Shown here: in pieces, positions 14,992 to 22,957 of the stretch
How positions within the stretch are numbered: the stretch's first letter is position 1
How the letters are laid out: each line of letters opens with the position of its first letter
Origin: Kiritimatiellia bacterium
GTDB lineage: Bacteria; Verrucomicrobiota; Kiritimatiellia; JAFGHX01
DNA: 43,266 nucleotides
Reading direction: 5' to 3'
NCBI GenBank assembly: GCA_016929905.1
Contig: JAFGHX010000472.1
Location: forward strand, 1 to 43,266
Notes under the pieces: generated by a model
What the model saw: only the letters and a program-made list of their open reading frames with translations
What the model was told of the DNA's origin: nothing
The model's database searches: none
Program-made: the position numbers and the translations under genes

Positions 14992-16419
14992 CTAACGGGG
15001 AGAGACGCGCAGCTCGCGCGGGGAGGCCGGCGGGGCCGCGTCGGGGTCGGCATACTCGAACGCGCCGATATCGATGCGGCTGGCGGCGGCCCTGGCGCGC
15101 GCGCTCTGGTGTTTCACGTACTGCAGGGCGACGTTGTGGTCCGGCAGGACATCCGCGGCCAGCTCGCCGCCCGCGTCCACGCAGGACGAGGTTGCGCCCG
15201 GTTCGAACTGCTGCGCGTCGAAATCGACGAAACCCGGCTCGGTTCCCGTGAGGGTGCCGGCCATGTCGAGCACGTTGGCGGCGGGGTTGCTGTGGCTTTT
15301 CGTCCACCCCTCTTTGATCCAGTTATTGTACAGCCGGATGGTCCCGTTTTCAGAGAGCAGGGCGAGGTAGCTGCCTGCCGCGGACGTGTAGAGAATGTTG
15401 TTGCGGCAGTCGCACGTTTCGTTGTCCGTCGACAGCCGCACGAGCGTCGTGTTGCCGGCCCGGGTGGAGACGACGGTATTGTTGTAGAAATAGAGCGTGC
15501 CGGCGCGGTAGCGATTGGTTTCGTCGGAGTCGCCGCCGTAGTGGCAGATCTGGCTGTTGCCCGCGCCGTCGGGTTCGATCAGGACATTTCCGTACACGTA
15601 GGTGGCGCGGTATTCGGGCGCGTCGTAGAGGCTGCTGTAGTCGCTGTCCACCAGGTCGAGTTGGCGGTTCCCGGCCTCGATCCAGTTGTAGCGGATGACA
15701 CAGCCTTTGGAGCGGTCCTTGAGGTTGTTTCCGCCGCACCCGTCGCGCAGCGCGCCGAACCGGTTGTATTCGAAGACGATGCCGTTGGCCTCGGTGTAGT
15801 TGTTATGCTCGTAGATGCTGTTCGTGATCCCGTTGGCGTGGATGTAGCTGTTCTGGACGCGGACGTCGGCGGCCTCGTGCCCGCAGAAGAAGCCGTTGCC
15901 GCAGTCGCGCAGGATGCAGTTGCGGATCGTGATGTGCTCGCCCTTCTCCACGTAGACGGCGGCGGCGTTCTCGCTGTACGTGCCTTGGCCGTCGCGCCCG
16001 GTGAACGTGTAGGGCGGGCGCCCGCTGGTGATGTCGAGATTCTCGAGGCGTATGTGCCGCGGCATGGCATCGGGCGGCGTGTTGGCCCCGCCGATCTTGA
16101 TGACGCCCCGGTTCTCGTTCCAGAAGTTCAAGGCGCTGCGCGTCGTGGCCGCCGCACCGTCGATGACCGGCAGGTTTCCGCCGCCGTCCGGCACGCCGGT
16201 GACCACGATCGGCTGCTCGGCCGTGCCCTGCCTGCAGATGACCCATTTCTCCTTGTAGGGCTGAGCGCGGTGATGAATCCGCACCGTATCGCCGGCGGCG
16301 AGCGATTCCCACGGCACCTCGCCGATGCCGGTATACGCATATCCGGGCCCGACGTCGTAGACGGCGCCCGCGGCCGCCGCGGCGTGGAGCAAGACGAGGA
16401 GCGCGGTGGTGATTCTCAT
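14992..16419 (-). CDS. secreted right-handed beta-helix protein
   Basis: A 475-aa protein with a signal peptide (residues 1-19, leucine/alanine-rich, cleavage near A-G-A). It is followed by a right-handed parallel beta-helix with repeated I-x-N-C/S and N-x-I turns (I-T-I-R-N-C-I-L-R-D-C, V-Q-N-S-Y-I-H-A-N, L-Y-F-Y-N-N-T-V-V). It ends with D-I-G-A-F-E-Y, a common end of this fold in bacteroidetes and PVC secreted proteins. The ATG at 16419 was chosen for its signal peptide and GGAGAA site; the frame runs upstream into the 12-bp repeat, which is not taken as coding. Probably a polysaccharide lyase-like or binding protein; the reaction is unknown. It is only loosely similar to the 700-aa beta-helix protein. 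Confidence 0.75.
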   Translation of the reverse strand: MRITTALLVLLHAAAAAGAVYDVGPGYAYTGIGEVPWESLAAGDTVRIHHRAQPYKEKWVICRQGTAEQPIVVTGVPDGGGNLPVIDGAAATTRSALNFWNENRGVIKIGGANTPPDAMPRHIRLENLDITSGRPPYTFTGRDGQGTYSENAAAVYVEKGEHITIRNCILRDCGNGFFCGHEAADVRVQNSYIHANGITNSIYEHNNYTEANGIVFEYNRFGALRDGCGGNNLKDRSKGCVIRYNWIEAGNRQLDLVDSDYSSLYDAPEYRATYVYGNVLIEPDGAGNSQICHYGGDSDETNRYRAGTLYFYNNTVVSTRAGNTTLVRLSTDNETCDCRNNILYTSAAGSYLALLSENGTIRLYNNWIKEGWTKSHSNPAANVLDMAGTLTGTEPGFVDFDAQQFEPGATSSCVDAGGELAADVLPDHNVALQYVKHQSARARAAASRIDIGAFEYADPDAAPPASPRELRVSPR

Positions 16420-16550
16420 GATCGGGTTCTCCGGGCGCGTGAGATGTCCGGGGCTGTTGCGGAGAGGGTACCATGTGCGGTGAGCGTGGGGAAGCGTGTT
16501 TTCGAACGGGAGTCGCGGTTTCATCGGGGCCGGGGTTTGGGAGAAGTCGT

Positions 16551-16704
16551 CGAGCAAGTTCTCGAGTAAGTTCTCGAGTAAGTTCTCGAGCAAGTTCTCG
16601 AGTAAGTTCTCGAGCAAGTTCTCGAGTAAGTTCTCGAGTAAGTTCTCGAGTAAGTTCTCGAGTAAGTTCTCGAGTAAGTTCTCGAGTAAGTTCTCGAGTA
16701 AGTT
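16551..16704. repeat. 12-bp tandem repeat, 13 copies (CGAGYAAGTTCT)
   Basis: Twelve full copies of CGAGYAAGTTCT from 16551 to 16694, plus a thirteenth partial copy to 16704. The only variation is C or T at the fifth base: copies 1, 4 and 6 have C and the rest T. Each copy contains the CTCGAG palindrome at its junction. The array ends one base before the stop codon of the radical SAM gene and lies in the leader of the beta-helix gene. Near-perfect copies indicate recent expansion or slippage. Confidence 0.95.
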
Positions 16705-18138
16705 TCAGTTGCTTGCAGGCTCGGTCGGGTTGGCCAATCGGCGCAGGATATCCCAATAGGCGCCGCGGTGGCCGGCTCGGATGGCCGCCTGGAGGACGGC
16801 GTTGGCGTTGTAGTTGTAGTCTTGTGCGTCGCCGCCTGACGGGAGGAAGAAGCGTTCATCGCGGCCGATCAGTTCGTGGAGCAGCGCGTCGGCGCCGCCG
16901 CCGAGGGCAGGGGAGAGGAAGAAGGCCGGCTCCAGTCCGTCCGGGTCGCCCTGGAGGCCGTGTCGCTCGACCGTTCCGTCGGCCAGCCCGCGCGCGAGCG
17001 GGGTTCCGGGGTAGACACGCACGCCGAGCGAGATGCCGACGCGGTCGGGTGCGAGGCGTTTCATGGCCGCGAGGGTTTCGCGTATGGTTTCCGGCGTTTC
17101 GCCCGGCCCACCCAGCAGCAGGTCGAACATGAAGACCATGCCGGCTTCGCGGCAGACACGGGCGGTTTCGGCGAGGTGCGCGGCCCGGAATCGGCGCCCG
17201 AGCCGGGCCAGCACGGAGTCTGTCGCGCTGTCCACGCCGAAATTAACGCCCGCGCAGCCGGCCCGCCGCATGGCGGCGACAAGCTCGGCCGGGAACGGGG
17301 CGGGGCAGGCGTAGGTGTACCAGCGGATCCGGTCTCCGATGCTGGCCGCGCTGATGGCCGCGCACACGGCCCGGGCGTGCTCGATCGGCAGGTTGAACTC
17401 GCTGTCGCACAGGTGAAAGTGGTCTATGCCGCGGGCCCGCAGGTTACGCAGCTCTGCCGCGACGTCGGCGGGCGGGCGCAACCGCGAGGCGGCCCCCTTG
17501 ATGGCGGGATCGGCACAGTAGACACAGAGGCCGGGACAGCCGCGCTTGGTTTCGATGCCCGCCTGCCCGCCCTCGCGGAAGTAGGCTTCGTTGTCCACGA
17601 GATCTCTGGCGGCAAGGCTGCCGGCGCCCAGCGCGGGCGCGGCGCGCGGATTGCGGCGCCACCGGCCCTGTTGGCGCCAGACGAGGCCGGGTACCTGCTC
17701 CAACGCCGACTCGCCGGCCAGCGCTCGGACGAGCGCCGGCAGTGCCGCCTCCCCGTCGCCGCATACGCCGTAGTCCGCGCCCGCGTGTTCGAGCAAAGGG
17801 ACGGGCATGAGGGAGAAGCCGCCGCCGCCGACCACGATGGGCCCGTCGTAGTGCTGCCGGAGGAGGGCGACGTCGCCGCGCAACACATCGACGAACGACT
17901 GGCGCGAGGCGAAGTAGCAGTCGTCCGTGTTTCGGAACGTCAGGGCGGCCAGATCGGGGCGTTCGCCGGCAAACGCGCGTGAGGCGGCCTCTGCCGGGTC
18001 GGGTGCCAGGCACAGGTCAAGCAGGCGCACCTTATGCCCGGCCGCCCTGAGCGCGGTGCCGATGTAGTCCAGGGCCAACGGGCCGACAGGCGGCCTCATG
18101 CGGTTGGTATTGACGAGCAGTACGGTCTTGGGCTTCAT
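16705..18138 (-). CDS. B12-binding-domain radical SAM protein
   Basis: A 477-aa protein. Residues 1-140 form a Rossmann-like cobalamin-binding-type domain (L-L-V-N-T-N, then V-V-G-G-G-G-F-S at 102-109 and Y-G-V-C-G-D-G-E near 123-130). The radical SAM core follows, with the iron-sulfur cysteines C201, C205 and C208 in G-C-P-G-L-C-V-Y-C. The G-V-D-S-A-T-D and L-L-L-G-G-P-G-E-T segments are usual in BchE/P-methylase-like members. The ATG at 18138 begins the first strand; there is no strong ribosome site. The family performs methylations or rearrangements in cofactor, lipid or natural-product pathways; the substrate is unknown. No neighbouring gene identifies it. Confidence 0.8.
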   Translation of the reverse strand: MKPKTVLLVNTNRMRPPVGPLALDYIGTALRAAGHKVRLLDLCLAPDPAEAASRAFAGERPDLAALTFRNTDDCYFASRQSFVDVLRGDVALLRQHYDGPIVVGGGGFSLMPVPLLEHAGADYGVCGDGEAALPALVRALAGESALEQVPGLVWRQQGRWRRNPRAAPALGAGSLAARDLVDNEAYFREGGQAGIETKRGCPGLCVYCADPAIKGAASRLRPPADVAAELRNLRARGIDHFHLCDSEFNLPIEHARAVCAAISAASIGDRIRWYTYACPAPFPAELVAAMRRAGCAGVNFGVDSATDSVLARLGRRFRAAHLAETARVCREAGMVFMFDLLLGGPGETPETIRETLAAMKRLAPDRVGISLGVRVYPGTPLARGLADGTVERHGLQGDPDGLEPAFFLSPALGGGADALLHELIGRDERFFLPSGGDAQDYNYNANAVLQAAIRAGHRGAYWDILRRLANPTEPASN

Positions 18139-18369
18139 GTTCGGCCGCGAAAGACAATTGCAGGCGATCCTGGCCGACTGTAGCGTTTCCCGGGCGAATA
18201 CACGAGTCCGTTCTTGTGCGGGGCGCCGCCGCCCCCCAAATTGGCTCGCAGTTTGTGATGGCATATCCGGGCCGGATGTGATAAGAAGACGCGCGCCCTG
18301 CGGACGCACGCGTTGGCGGGGCCGAGTCCGGATACGATCCCTGCGACAGGACCGATTGGAGGAACGCCT

Positions 18370-19452
18370 ATGCCTACGCTTCAAGACTTGAGTTCGGATG
18401 CTCAGACGAATGTCGCCCGCCGTCCCACGCTGGAGACGATCGCGCGCGACGGGAATCTCGGCCGCGCACGGATGGCGGAGTTGTACAGCATGTTCTACAC
18501 GCATGGGCCGGGGCACGGCACGATGTTGAGCCTGCCGTTCGACCAGTTGGTGGAGCACGGCGTGGGGCACCTGCTGAAGTGGGAGCGGTCCGGGGATCCG
18601 AGGGCCGTGATCGAATTGGGGAACCGCGGCGACTTCTCGCTTCTGGCCCTCTCGATCGGGCAGGCCGAGAAGTATCAGAACCTGATCCGGCCGGACCTGC
18701 CGCTGCTGATCAAGGTGGACGGGCATTTCATGGTGGGCAAGGAGGTGCCGTACGCCCGGCATTCGGCGATGGCCACGGTGGAGCGCGCCGTGGCGGCCGG
18801 GGCAAACGCGGTCGGGTTCACCTTCTATCTCGGCGGGGAAGAGACGCAGGCCGACGTGGAGCGGCTGGCGGAAGTCACGGAGATTGCGCACGAGTTCGGC
18901 AAGCCGGTCTTCATGTGGGCCTATGCGCGCGGCCCGCTGCCGCAGGCGATGGGGGCCGACAGCCTGTTCTGGTGCGCGCAGGGCGTTTCGGCCGGCGAAT
19001 CGATCGGGGTGGACGTTGTGAAGCAGAAGTTCCCCACGCCGGTGAAGGACCAGGCCGCGTACAAGAAGAACCTGAGCCGGCTCGACGGCGAGAAGGGCTA
19101 TTTCTACGGCAAGATGGAGGAGGTGGAGCAGTTGCTCGAGTTGGAGCCCGCCGATCCGAAGGACGTGCCGTACGACCTGCACGTGAAGCGGCTGAACTTC
19201 ATGGCGGAGGCGGCCCCGAACACGCTGAAGATCATTTCGGGCGGCCCGAAATCCAAGGATCCGGAGAAGGATCTGATCGAAACGACGCGCGCGGTCATGG
19301 ATTCGGGCAACGAGGGGCGGATCGTCGGGCGCAATCTGTGGGGGCGTCCGATCGAGGAGGGGTTGGCGCTCGCCCGGCAGATCGGCGCGATCATGACCGG
19401 GAAGGCGTACCGCCGCAAGCTGAAGGAAGCGCGGTTCAAGACGGGCCGTTGA
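18370..19452 (+). CDS. fba: class I fructose-bisphosphate aldolase (DhnA/FbaB type)
   Basis: A 360-aa TIM-barrel aldolase of the DhnA/archaeal class I type. It would cleave fructose 1,6-bisphosphate to dihydroxyacetone phosphate and glyceraldehyde 3-phosphate through a Schiff base. Landmarks are G-H-G-T-M-L-S-L-P-F-D-Q-L-V-E-H-G, L-L-I-K-V-D-G-H, A-N-A-V-G-F-T-F-Y-L-G, F-M-W-A-Y-A-R-G, V-D-V-V-K-Q-K-F-P and the phosphate-binding I-I-S-G-G-P-K, G-N-E-G-R-I-V-G-R-N. The ATG at 18370 has a GGAGG site. It is a single-gene unit ended by a hairpin with a T run. Assignment to the family is strong; a related sugar-phosphate aldolase activity cannot be excluded. Confidence 0.8.
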   Translation: MPTLQDLSSDAQTNVARRPTLETIARDGNLGRARMAELYSMFYTHGPGHGTMLSLPFDQLVEHGVGHLLKWERSGDPRAVIELGNRGDFSLLALSIGQAEKYQNLIRPDLPLLIKVDGHFMVGKEVPYARHSAMATVERAVAAGANAVGFTFYLGGEETQADVERLAEVTEIAHEFGKPVFMWAYARGPLPQAMGADSLFWCAQGVSAGESIGVDVVKQKFPTPVKDQAAYKKNLSRLDGEKGYFYGKMEEVEQLLELEPADPKDVPYDLHVKRLNFMAEAAPNTLKIISGGPKSKDPEKDLIETTRAVMDSGNEGRIVGRNLWGRPIEEGLALARQIGAIMTGKAYRRKLKEARFKTGR

Positions 19453-19543
19453 CCGGGTCGACTCATCAACGGCCGTTGCGAGCGCGGATAGGCCGGCATC
19501 TCACGGGTTGCGTGGCGGCCGCCGGTCTTGCCGTGTCTCGACA

Positions 19544-19568
19544 CGCCCGCGTCGGGCGGCGTTTTTTT
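19544..19568 (+). terminator. rho-independent terminator after the aldolase gene
   Basis: A 6-bp GC stem CGCCCG/CGGGCG with a CGT loop, then GCG and seven T. It lies about 90 bp behind the aldolase stop and before the ribosomal protein promoter. Confidence 0.65.
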
Positions 19569-19593
19569 CGACGGAATTCAACGATTATATGGG

Positions 19594-19622
19594 TTGACAT
19601 CCGTCGGCGTGCGCGGTAAGTT
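19594..19622 (+). promoter_or_regulatory. promoter of rplM-rpsI
   Basis: TTGACA (19594-19599), a 17-bp spacer and TAAGTT (19617-19622). It lies 34 bp before the rplM ATG, so the leader is short. Confidence 0.6.
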
Positions 19623-19656
19623 ATGGCCTTTTTGAGCGCGAGAAAGGGCGGCGGGG

Positions 19657-20088
19657 ATGAAGTCGTACGTAGCCAAGCAGGAAGAAGTGGAGCGCACGTG
19701 GTTCGTGGTGGACGCGGCGGGCCAGCCGCTGGGCCGGCTTGCGGTGAAGGTGGCCAACGTGTTGCGCGGCCGGAACAAGGTCACGTACACGCCGCACGTG
19801 GATACGGGCGACTTCGTGGTGGTCGTGAATGCGGAGAAGGTCAAGCTGACCGGCCGCAAGAACCAACAGAAGGTGTACAAGCGCTACACCGGCTATCGCG
19901 ACGGGCTGCGGGAACAGACGGCGGCGGTCGTCCGCGCCCGGCATCCGGAGCGGCTCATCGAGCGTGCGGTGCGCGGCATGCTGCCGCGGAATCGGCTGAG
20001 CCGTCAGATCTTTGCGCGGTTGAAGGTGTACGCGGGTGCGGAGCACCCGCACGCCGCGCACAAACCGGCAGAGCTGAAGATAGGGTAG
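19657..20088 (+). CDS. rplM: 50S ribosomal protein L13
   Basis: A 143-aa protein of normal length for bacterial L13. Diagnostic segments are W-F-V-V-D-A near the start, L-G-R-L-A-V-K-V-A, D-F-V-V-V-V-N-A-E-K, T-G-R-K, K-R-Y-T-G-Y, R-A-V-R-G-M-L-P-R-N and V-Y-A-G-A-E-H-P-H. L13 binds 23S rRNA early in large-subunit assembly. It is followed by rpsI after 30 bp, the universal L13-S9 pair. Confidence 0.97.
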   Translation: MKSYVAKQEEVERTWFVVDAAGQPLGRLAVKVANVLRGRNKVTYTPHVDTGDFVVVVNAEKVKLTGRKNQQKVYKRYTGYRDGLREQTAAVVRARHPERLIERAVRGMLPRNRLSRQIFARLKVYAGAEHPHAAHKPAELKIG

Positions 20089-20118
20089 CGTTATAGTGTT
20101 GCAGTAAGGAAGACTCGC

Positions 20119-20517
20119 ATGGCGGACAAGACCCCAGAGAATTGCGCCACAGGCCGGCGGAAGACCTCGGTTGCGCGGGTGCGCCTGAACCCCGGCACGG
20201 GCAAGTGGAAAGTGAACGGACGGGACGCGAAAGACTACTTTCCGACCAAGGCGTTGATCGATTACATCGAACAGCCGATGAAGCTGACCGACACACTCAG
20301 CAAGCACGATGTTTGGGCCCAGGTTTCGGGCGGCGGGGTGGTCGGGCAGGCCGGCGCGTTGCGCCACGCGATTGCCCGTGCTCTGACGCATGCCGACTTG
20401 TCTTTGAAGGAAGTACTGAAGAACAGCGGCTGTCTCACGCGCGATCCGCGCATGAAGGAGCGCAAGAAGAGCGGCAGGCCCGGCGCGCGCAAGAGGTACC
20501 AGTTCTCCAAACGCTAA
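20119..20517 (+). CDS. rpsI: 30S ribosomal protein S9
   Basis: A 132-aa S9 protein. Landmarks are G-R-R-K-T-S-V-A-R-V near residue 12, the G-x-G-K-W-K-V-N-G-R-D segment, V-S-G-G-G-V-V-G-Q-A-G-A-L-R-H-A-I-A-R-A-L, L-T-R-D-P-R-M-K-E-R-K-K and the conserved basic C-terminus ending K-R, which reaches the P-site tRNA in the ribosome. An AAGGAAG site precedes the ATG. It forms a transcription unit with rplM and probably reads on into argB. Confidence 0.97.
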   Translation: MADKTPENCATGRRKTSVARVRLNPGTGKWKVNGRDAKDYFPTKALIDYIEQPMKLTDTLSKHDVWAQVSGGGVVGQAGALRHAIARALTHADLSLKEVLKNSGCLTRDPRMKERKKSGRPGARKRYQFSKR

Positions 20518-20538
20518 TGGGCGCTACGCAGGTGATGG

Positions 20539-20560
20539 CTCCCGCGAGCGTGCGGGGGAG
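20539..20560 (+). terminator. hairpin between rpsI and argB
   Basis: CTCCCGC (20539-20545) pairs with GCGGGGGAG (20552-20560), with a small bulge. No T run follows, so it may weaken readthrough or stabilise the 3' end of the ribosomal protein message rather than terminate it. Confidence 0.35.
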
Positions 20561-20711
20561 TTCGGGGCCGCGCTCATGCTTCACCTCCCCGCGTTTCGTT
20601 CCTGCATTCACCGTCGAGATCGACTTGCGGTTCGATAAGGCGTCTGAGACGGCATACACGTGCGATGGCGCGCCGGAGTGCGTGCGCATCAATTCGGAGT
20701 ACACCACCTAG

Positions 20712-21608
20712 GTGAAAGAACTCATTGCCAAGGCGGATGTTCTGATTGAGGCATTGCCCTACATTCAGACGTTTCGCAACGAAATCATCGTCGTGAAGTT
20801 CGGCGGCAGCGCGATGGAGGAGAAGGCCTGCCGCGGGAGCATTCTGACCGATATCGTCTTCATGGAATGCGTCGGGATGCTCCCGCTCATCGTGCACGGC
20901 GGCGGCCGGGCGATTTCGCAGAAGATGAGCGAGGCGGGGCTGCGCGCCCAGTTCGTCAGGGGGTTGCGGGTCACCGACGAGAAGACGATCGGCATTGTGG
21001 CGAAAGTGCTCACCGAGGAGATGAACCCGGCGATCGTGGCCTCCCTGCGCGAGAAAGGGGCGAAGGCCCGCACGCTGCGCGGCGAGGAAATTCTGCACGT
21101 CACGAAGCTGTCGGAAGTGGACGAAGAGACCGGCGAGACGCTGGACTGGGGGTTTGTCGGGCGGGTGGAACAGGTGGATGTGGAGCCGATCCGCGCCTAT
21201 CTGCAGGCGAACATCATCCCGGTCATTACGCCGCTGGGCCGCGGCGCGGACGGGCAGGTCTACAACATCAACGCCGACGACGCGGCGGCGGCTATTGCCA
21301 AGACGCTGAAGGCGCGCAAGCTGGCCCTGCTCTCCGACGTGCCGGGCCTGCTGCGGAATCCCGACGACCCCGACTCGCTGCTTTCCACGCTGCGGCTCAG
21401 CGAGGTGGAGAGCCTCATCGTGGACGGCGTCATTTCCGGCGGCATGATTCCCAAGGTGCGCAGCGGCGTCGAGTCGCTCGAGGCCGGTGTGCAGAAGATT
21501 CATATCATCGACGGGCGCCTGGCGCATTCGCTGCTCCTGGAGATATTCACGGAAGAAGGTGTAGGAACGGAGATTGTTCGAGATGATGACAAACCAGCAG
21601 ACGATTGA
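20712..21608 (+). CDS. argB: acetylglutamate kinase
   Basis: A 298-aa amino acid kinase that phosphorylates N-acetylglutamate, the second step of ornithine synthesis. Family residues are V-V-K-F-G-G-S-A-M at about 27-35, I-V-H-G-G-G-R-A-I-S, F-V-R-G-L-R-V-T-D, Y-N-I-N-A-D-D-A-A and L-L-S-D-V-P-G-L-L. The start is a GTG at 20712, with GGAG 11 bases upstream; no better start fits the family's N-terminus. It overlaps argD by 26 bases. The long N-terminal helix before the kinase core is the type found in arginine-inhibited hexameric enzymes, which suggests feedback control, as an inference only. Confidence 0.93.
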   Translation: MKELIAKADVLIEALPYIQTFRNEIIVVKFGGSAMEEKACRGSILTDIVFMECVGMLPLIVHGGGRAISQKMSEAGLRAQFVRGLRVTDEKTIGIVAKVLTEEMNPAIVASLREKGAKARTLRGEEILHVTKLSEVDEETGETLDWGFVGRVEQVDVEPIRAYLQANIIPVITPLGRGADGQVYNINADDAAAAIAKTLKARKLALLSDVPGLLRNPDDPDSLLSTLRLSEVESLIVDGVISGGMIPKVRSGVESLEAGVQKIHIIDGRLAHSLLLEIFTEEGVGTEIVRDDDKPADD

Positions 21609-22950
21609 TTTGTGGAAGAAGAGCGTCATACCCAGCTATACCCCGCGGCTCGTGCTGACGAAGGGGAAGGGTGCCAAGGTCTGGGATGCGAACGGCAAGG
21701 TCTACCTCGATTTCCTGGCGGGAATCTCGGTGGTGAACGTCGGCCACTGCCATCCGCACGTGGTCGACGCCATCAAGACCCAGGCCGAAACCCTGATGCA
21801 TGTGTCCAATATTTTCTACAACGAGAACCAGGCCCGGCTGGCGGAGAAGTTGTCGGGCCTGTCGCTGCGTGGCAAGTGTTTCTTCTGCAACTCCGGCGCG
21901 GAAGCGAACGAGGCGCTGATCAAGCTCGCCCGGCTTCGCGGTCACGACAAGGGCCGGTACGAAGTGATCAGCATGCGCAACTCGTTCCACGGGCGCACGC
22001 TGGCCACCGCCGCCGCCACCGGCCAGACCAAGGTGCAGAAGGGGTTTGAGCCGATGCCTGAGGGCTTTGTGCTCGCCGAGTTCAACGATCTGGACTCGGT
22101 GAAGGCGGCCGTCAACGAGAAGACGGCCGCGGTGCTCGTCGAGGCGGTCCAGGGCGAAGGCGGCGTGGTGCCGGCTGAAACGGATTTCATGAAAGGGCTG
22201 CGCGCCCTTTGCACCGAGAAGGACATCCTGCTGCTCTGCGACGAGGTCCAGTGCGGGCTCGGCCGGACCGGCCATTGGTTCGGGTACCAGGCCTCCGTCG
22301 TGACGCCGGACGCCTTCTCGCTGGCGAAATCGCTGGGCGGCGGTTTCCCGATCGGGGCGATTGTGACGAACCAGAAGGTCGCCGACGTCTTCCAGCCCGG
22401 CACGCATGCCAGTACGTTCGGCGGAACGCCCTTGGCGTGCGCCGCGGCGCTGGCGGTGATTCAGGTGATCGAAGTCGACCGGCTCGTGGAGCGGGCCGGC
22501 ATTCTCGGCGCCAGCTTCATGCAGGATCTCGAGAAGCTGGTTGACAAGTACGGGCACCTCAAGGAAGTGCGCGGGAAGGGGCTGATGGTGGGGCTCGAAC
22601 TCGACCAGCCGGCCCGGCCGCTTGTGGACATCATGTTGGAAATGGGCCTGATCGCGCTGGATACGGCCCAGAACGTCGTGCGCTTTCTCCCGCCTCTGAC
22701 TTTGAAGGAGTCGGAACTGGAGGAAGCCGTCGATATCATCGATGAAGCGTGCGAACAATGGCACAGCGATCTCGGCGACGCGCCCGTCGCCGCGGCGGGC
22801 GCGTCGCGCGCCGCGGGAGACGAAGGCACGGCGCCCGCGGCGGACGATCATCCGGCGGAGGGCGACGAGGACGACCTGAGCTTTCCGGAAGAAGAAGAAG
22901 AAGAGGATCTGGCGATTCCGGACGAAGAGTCGGCGGACCAGGAAGGGTAG
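21583..22950 (+). CDS. argD: acetylornithine aminotransferase with acidic C-terminal tail
   Basis: A 455-aa class III PLP aminotransferase converting N-acetylglutamate semialdehyde to N-acetylornithine. Visible landmarks are D-F-L-A-G-I-S-V-V-N-V-G-H-C-H-P, F-F-C-N-S-G-A-E-A-N-E-A-L-I-K, S-F-H-G-R-T-L-A-T, L-L-C-D-E-V-Q-C-G-L-G-R-T-G, and the cofactor lysine in S-L-A-K-S-L-G-G-G-F-P-I-G-A. The ATG at 21583 follows GGAG by 10 bases and overlaps argB. The enzyme normally ends near residue 395. Here a further 60 residues, alanine-rich then very acidic with a run of six glutamates, are attached. The tail is in frame and ends just before argG, so it looks real. Its role is unknown. Confidence 0.92.
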   Translation: MMTNQQTIDLWKKSVIPSYTPRLVLTKGKGAKVWDANGKVYLDFLAGISVVNVGHCHPHVVDAIKTQAETLMHVSNIFYNENQARLAEKLSGLSLRGKCFFCNSGAEANEALIKLARLRGHDKGRYEVISMRNSFHGRTLATAAATGQTKVQKGFEPMPEGFVLAEFNDLDSVKAAVNEKTAAVLVEAVQGEGGVVPAETDFMKGLRALCTEKDILLLCDEVQCGLGRTGHWFGYQASVVTPDAFSLAKSLGGGFPIGAIVTNQKVADVFQPGTHASTFGGTPLACAAALAVIQVIEVDRLVERAGILGASFMQDLEKLVDKYGHLKEVRGKGLMVGLELDQPARPLVDIMLEMGLIALDTAQNVVRFLPPLTLKESELEEAVDIIDEACEQWHSDLGDAPVAAAGASRAAGDEGTAPAADDHPAEGDEDDLSFPEEEEEEDLAIPDEESADQEG

Positions 22951-22957
22951 TGCGGCG

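Noticed and set aside
14569..16569. A 666-codon plus-strand frame over the second beta-helix gene
   Set aside because: Antisense to a gene with a signal peptide and a recognised fold; valine/alanine-rich shadow.
16420..16617. N-terminal extension of the beta-helix protein into the 12-bp repeat (L-L-E-N repeats)
   Set aside because: The signal peptide begins at the ATG at 16419 with a ribosome site. The repeat is open only because its period is a multiple of three.
16551..16704. CRISPR array
   Set aside because: The 12-bp copies are contiguous with no spacers, and no cas genes are near. It is a minisatellite.
19544..19568. Possible riboswitch before rplM
   Set aside because: The only clear structure is a short stem with a T run that fits the end of the aldolase gene; no conserved aptamer was recognised.
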